NCBI GenBank assembly: GCA_963682025.1
Contig: CAVMKG010000209.1
Coordinates: 129,001 to 193,000 of the forward strand
DNA from: Cordilura impudica
Lineage: Eukaryota; Arthropoda; Insecta; Diptera; Scathophagidae
Length of the DNA stretch: 64,000 nucleotides
Direction of reading: 5' to 3'
Shown piece by piece: positions 60,209-64,000 of this stretch. The first letter of the stretch is position 1, and every line of letters begins with the position of its first letter. The notes beneath the pieces were generated by a model. That model did not search any database, was not told the origin of the DNA, and saw nothing but the letters and a program-made list of their open reading frames with translations. A program made the translations under genes and the position numbers.

Positions 60209-60584
60209 CACCTGTACCTCTAAAGTGAGTCAGCTCAAAATTTTTCAATTTTCACTTTCTGCAAGAAAACGATACACATTGCTCATATCTGTCCACTGTA
60301 AAAATCTTACATCGGTTTTTCTAGGCTTTCGAGTATACGAGTAGTTACAAGAGTAGCTTTTTGAGAGTCCACTAAAAAAAATATTTTGATTTGCATCCAA
60401 AAAACTTGTTATTTTTGACGATCACTGAAAAAATCGCAAAAACAACTACTGTTGTATACTTATTATTCGCAATTCTTTACAACGAAACAACTGTTTTTAA
60501 ATTTTATAGTAAATATTAAAAATCCCGTTTTTTGCCTCTACTAAAAATTTGTAAATTTTGAGTTGACTCACTTTAGAGGCACTC
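60209..60584. mobile_element. MITE with ~35-bp inverted ends
   Basis: Left ACCTCTAAAGTGAGTCAGCT..CAAAATTTTTCAATTTT and right (reversed) GCCTCTAAAGTGAGTCAACT..CAAAATTTACAAATTT. Interior non-coding. No clean target duplication. Superfamily not assigned. Confidence 0.6.
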
Positions 60585-62762
60585 AACACTCAATAAGCTA
60601 AATTCTAAATCATATTCGATAGAGCCATGATCCAAGGACAAAACCTAATATAGAACCCCTTTTAATGAGTACCAAGAAACTCTAATAATTTTAACCGAAA
60701 TACATTATTCGAATGTGAAAAAATGCTCAATTCATGAGGCAAAATAATCCAGCAACAAGAAATCCTAACCACAAAAGACCTTTCATAGATACACCGTACA
60801 ATTCTTGGAATGAAAATCTGAGGATTTCTAGTAGACCGCGAAAAGAAAAAGGCATAACAAAGACGAGCAGGCCTACCATTCTTCACAATCTTTTGAAACA
60901 AATTCAACATACGATATTTAACGAAATCCTCAAAAGAACAACCAAGAAACCGACAAACATAACTAGACATATGTTCACGGGATCGGACACTATAAACAAA
61001 CCTCACAATAGTATTAACAATACGTTTTAACCTCGTGAGATATATCCCAATAGTACCATTAAAAACTTCAAATCCATATAGAACTTGGGACATTAAGAGC
61101 GCATGAGCCAGCTTTCGCTTAATGTGAAAAGGTTAAAAAACATTAATGGAATAAGTCCTACGCAAATTACCCCAAACTCTATCAGCCAAAACATTAATAT
61201 GGGCCTCAAATGAAAGTTTACTATCCAACACGACACCTAAACATCCGTGATGGCAAACAAACTCAATCTCATGATCACCCAGAAAAATATTCTGATCAAG
61301 GATAAATCGATTATTTGGACCAAACATCGTAGCCTTAGTTTTAGAAGAATTGATAACTAACGAGATATCTGAAGTCCATCGGCAAACGCGATCCAGACAT
61401 AAATTGATGTGATTTTCGAAAACATCGAAAAAGTTGCGATTCCCACTAAATAACAAAAAAATATCGTCAGCAAATAAGAAAGTCCTACAGGTTCTCGAAT
61501 AAGTAACAAGAGAAACGTCATTTACATACATAATAAACAACAACGGACCCAAAACAGAACCCTGTGGTACACCGGAATGAAGCGACAACAAACCAGAACT
61601 AACACCATTAACAACGACAAACTGTGATCTACCAGCCAGATAGGATAAAATGAGCTTACATGCAGAGCCGGAGAACCCAAATTCATCTCTTAGCTTATAA
61701 ATCATACTCACATGCTTAATAGAATTAAAGGCCTAGAGAAGTCAAGAGAAACCAAAACACTTACATTATCATTATTAACAATCTGCCTAATAGAGTCCGT
61801 TAGCTCAAGCAGCAAGGACGTAGTGTTATAAACATTACGGAAGGCATATTGAGAATCAAATACATCTAACAGGGAAGATTGAAAATTCTGATTTTTGAGA
61901 ATGTGCTCCAATACCTTAGATAAAGAGCGAAGTATGGATATAGGCCTAAGGTCATCCGGGACATGAACAACATTAGATTTGGGAATAGGCACGACCCGCG
62001 CAGTTTTCCAAGCTGCAGGAAAATCCGAAGTCATCAACACAGCGTTAAATAAATTTAAGACTAAACCAGAAATAAAAGGAAATACAACTTTAAATACCAT
62101 CAATTCCAACTAAATTAAATTTAACTTTATGAAGAGCATCCGATAATTCTTAATCACTCACACAACGAAAGGAAAACGAATTGCGAGAATCATTTAAAAC
62201 ATCAAGGCCAGGAAACTCCTGATAATCAGAACCCACACTGCCAACATAGAAATGGTTAAGAACCTCAACGTCACCATCCCAAGCAACACTATCATCACCA
62301 ACGCACTCAGCATCCGCAGAATCCAGACCCCAAAAAATTCTAGAAAAATATTTTTGATTTTCCCTCCTTATGATATTTTTTGCTCTATTTCGAAGCCTAC
62401 AAAAAGTTTTCCAATTAACCCACGAACGATTTGATTGAAAGGCCGAATGAGACATAACCCTTAGCGATCTAGCCAGTAAAATATCCCTAGACTCAATCCA
62501 AGAATCATTCCTGTAATGAACCCGCTTGCGAACAACAGGGACAAAGGAAAACAGACTGTTAAAAAGAGAAGAAACTGCAGAGCACTTAGTATCTACATCA
62601 ATAGCCTCGAACACTAGAGAAGAATTAAATTTATTTACAAAAGAAATCAAACCATTCCAATCAATATTATTAAAATCGCTATATTCGATAAATTCATGTT
62701 TATATTGAAAATTAAAAGAGAAGGCAGCAAAACTAGTAAATGAAACATCGCTAACCAAAAAA
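60585..62762 (-). mobile_element. 5'-truncated LINE, lineage different from the jockey copies
   Basis: Carries a broken ORF2 (next entry) without an A tail at its 3' side, ending close to the MITE at 60584. Its 5' side is cut by family C element C7 and does not resume beyond it. Confidence 0.7.
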
Positions 62763-62767
62763 ATCAT
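60662..62767 (-). pseudogene. LINE reverse transcriptase, multiply broken
   Basis: Minus-strand order: linker with WIESRDILLARSL (62150-62767); an in-frame stop at about 62150 and a shift near 62095; fingers LRPISILRSLSKVLE and the SLDFS palm motif, broken by a one-base loss near 61731; GVPQGSVLGPLLFIMYVND and LFADDIFLLFSG with FADD as catalytic box (61133-61711); a shift in a T6 run near 61115; and the C-terminal domain (60662-61093). The FADD box and CHHGCLGVVLDSKLSF fit LINEs outside the two jockey copies; a CR1-like assignment is only a guess. Confidence 0.8.
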
Positions 62768-63003
62768 GTGAGTCCGATCACAGGGGAGATGTGTAAACAG
62801 CTGGTAATAAATAAAATGTAGAAAACAGCGACAAAAAGGTTATTTCATACAATAATTTTTTCACCAAACAATCATAAGTCATACCGATTTGTCTTAATGG
62901 TCACATCTTACGCGTAAGATGTGACTCTCACATGTACGCTGTTTTTTTGATTGTATTGTGAAATAGAAATTTACCCCCCTTCGCGTATAGATGTTAACAC
63001 ATC
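62763..63003 (-). mobile_element. Family C element, short copy without array (C7)
   Basis: 3' hairpin ATGTGAGTCCGATCACAGGG at 62763 and 5' CGCGTATAGATGTTAACACATC at 63003, with ACATCTTACGCGTAAGATGT palindromic block inside. About 240 bp. Confidence 0.75.
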
Positions 63004-63087
63004 AAAAGTAATCAATAAGCGAAGTAGACCTTCCGCCTAAGTCAAAATGCGTTGGTTTAGAGTTATGAACAAGAGATAAATTACATC

Positions 63088-63222
63088 TCAAACACAATAT
63101 TTTTGGTAGTTAAAAACATCAGCTCATCTCATTATACCCTGACCACTTATCGATATGGGGTATAATGGCCACATAGTGGTGTAAACGTTCGGCATCGCCT
63201 TTGAAAAGTTTCAACTTGTTGT
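63088..63222. mobile_element. Remnants of DINE family A 5' end and family B 3' end
   Basis: Minus-strand ATTATACCCCATATCGATAAG at about 63147-63167, followed by plus-strand GTAAACGTTCGGCATCGCC and TCAACTTGTTG. Confidence 0.5.
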
Positions 63223-63854
63223 CTTCTGATATTGCCACTTTATGAACTTTGACAACACTACAACATTTTGCCAAATATACTGATCATTACGCACATACAT
63301 GCAAATATATGTACATTCCAAAAGTTGTCGAACAATGACTATGCTAAGCTGGGTATGGAGAAATCAACAGTTCTGCGCCATAAAAAAATAACATCGAAAT
63401 AACACAAACATTTCGGAATTCTGATAAATGGCAGTAAATAAAAAATGGCAGTATACAAAGTACGAAATATTTAAAGAAAAAAACTTTAAAAAAAATTCTT
63501 CCTTAAGTAGAATACAATTTTCGTCCTAACTTAAAATGCTTAGAGACAAAAAAATAAAAAATATCATGAGACAGTTCCCACCTGATAGATGAAAATGATG
63601 AAAATACTTAATTACGAAAAAGTAAATTTTATTGGAAAGCTAAATTTTTAAAAAAAATTATGTATTTTAAAAATGACACTTTTTCCAACCGTTTTATGTT
63701 CGCTGCCAACATTTATTAGCGTACACGTGACTGATAGCACCGTGCAACAAATTAACTTTTTGCAAAACACACGGACTTGATTCTGCCATCAAACGGTTGC
63801 AAAAACCTATAATCAGGTTGGCAAGATTGGTGACCTATTTTTTATGGGCCTCAA
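63223..63854. other. No recognised feature
   Basis: AT-rich, no supported gene or shared repeat. Confidence 0.4.
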
Positions 63855-64000
63855 AAGATTCTAAAATTTGTATAGATCTCGTTCAAATTGGGTTTGAGTG
63901 TGTTTATCACATCCATTAATCAATATTCCAAAAATAACCCTATAGGACAATTCTCAGTCATAGCCACAATACGAAGCTGATTCCCGATCTTCACTTAAAT
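63855..64000 (+). mobile_element. DINE family A internal fragment at window edge (A18)
   Basis: ATAGATCTCGTTCAAATTGG to TTCCCGATCTTCACTTAAAT, as in 19034-19163; continues beyond the window. Confidence 0.75.

Overview
This window is AT-rich, gene-poor eukaryotic DNA that reads as repeat-dense intergenic or heterochromatic sequence from a higher fly (Diptera, probably calyptrate-like; inferred). The evidence is the repeat content: many DINE-1/mini-me type elements (5' end like ATACCCTATACCA, GTCC/GACG microsatellite, 3' hairpin, end in CTTGTTT), jockey-like LINEs, mariner-type and Transib DNA transposons, a Penelope-like fragment and tRNA-derived SINE pieces. I found no convincing single-copy host gene, rRNA, functional tRNA or CRISPR array. 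Every coding sequence I can support belongs to a mobile element and nearly all are broken.

Layout. 1-12 kb: dispersed repeat fragments (foldback-like repeat 935-2035, SINE 2660-2885, hAT-like TIR fragment 3861-4316, tandem minisatellite 7722-8460, DINE copies). 12-15 kb: a Helitron split by another element, a Transib relic, and a second rolling-circle-like family (called C here). 15-20 kb: DINE, a jockey-type LINE remnant, then a transposon with ~400-bp terminal inverted repeats (TIRs) carrying a broken, intron-containing gene of an insect-wide unnamed family. 20-32 kb: more DINE copies, a mariner with a nonsense codon and a 22-bp duplication, and a Penelope GIY-YIG fragment. 33.0-36.0 kb: an almost intact Transib transposon (RAG1-type transposase, CACTRTG termini, 5-bp target duplication TAGCG), the best-preserved element. 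39-42 kb: a second unnamed TIR transposon with a transposase-like gene, itself disrupted by a mariner fragment. 43-46.6 kb: three head-to-tail family C copies filled with (AAAAATG)n-type arrays. 47-53 kb: Transib relic, Helitron, DINE pieces and a 1.7-kb hAT-like inverted-repeat element with an 8-bp target duplication. 53.1-60.2 kb: a nested stack in which a family C element holds a 5.4-kb DINE unit that in turn holds a jockey-type LINE, plus a second DINE. 60.2-64 kb: MITE, a broken LINE on the minus strand, a short family C copy and DINE remnants.

The unifying observation is that three unrelated sequence families (A, B, C) share one architecture: short inverted repeats at the 5' end and near the 3' end, a short-tandem-repeat core, a hairpin between the 3' inverted repeat and the end, and T-rich junctions. 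That is the plan known for Helentron-type rolling-circle elements. Family C, with its heptamer arrays and head-to-tail tandem copies, is the one I do not recognise. Family letters are my own labels.
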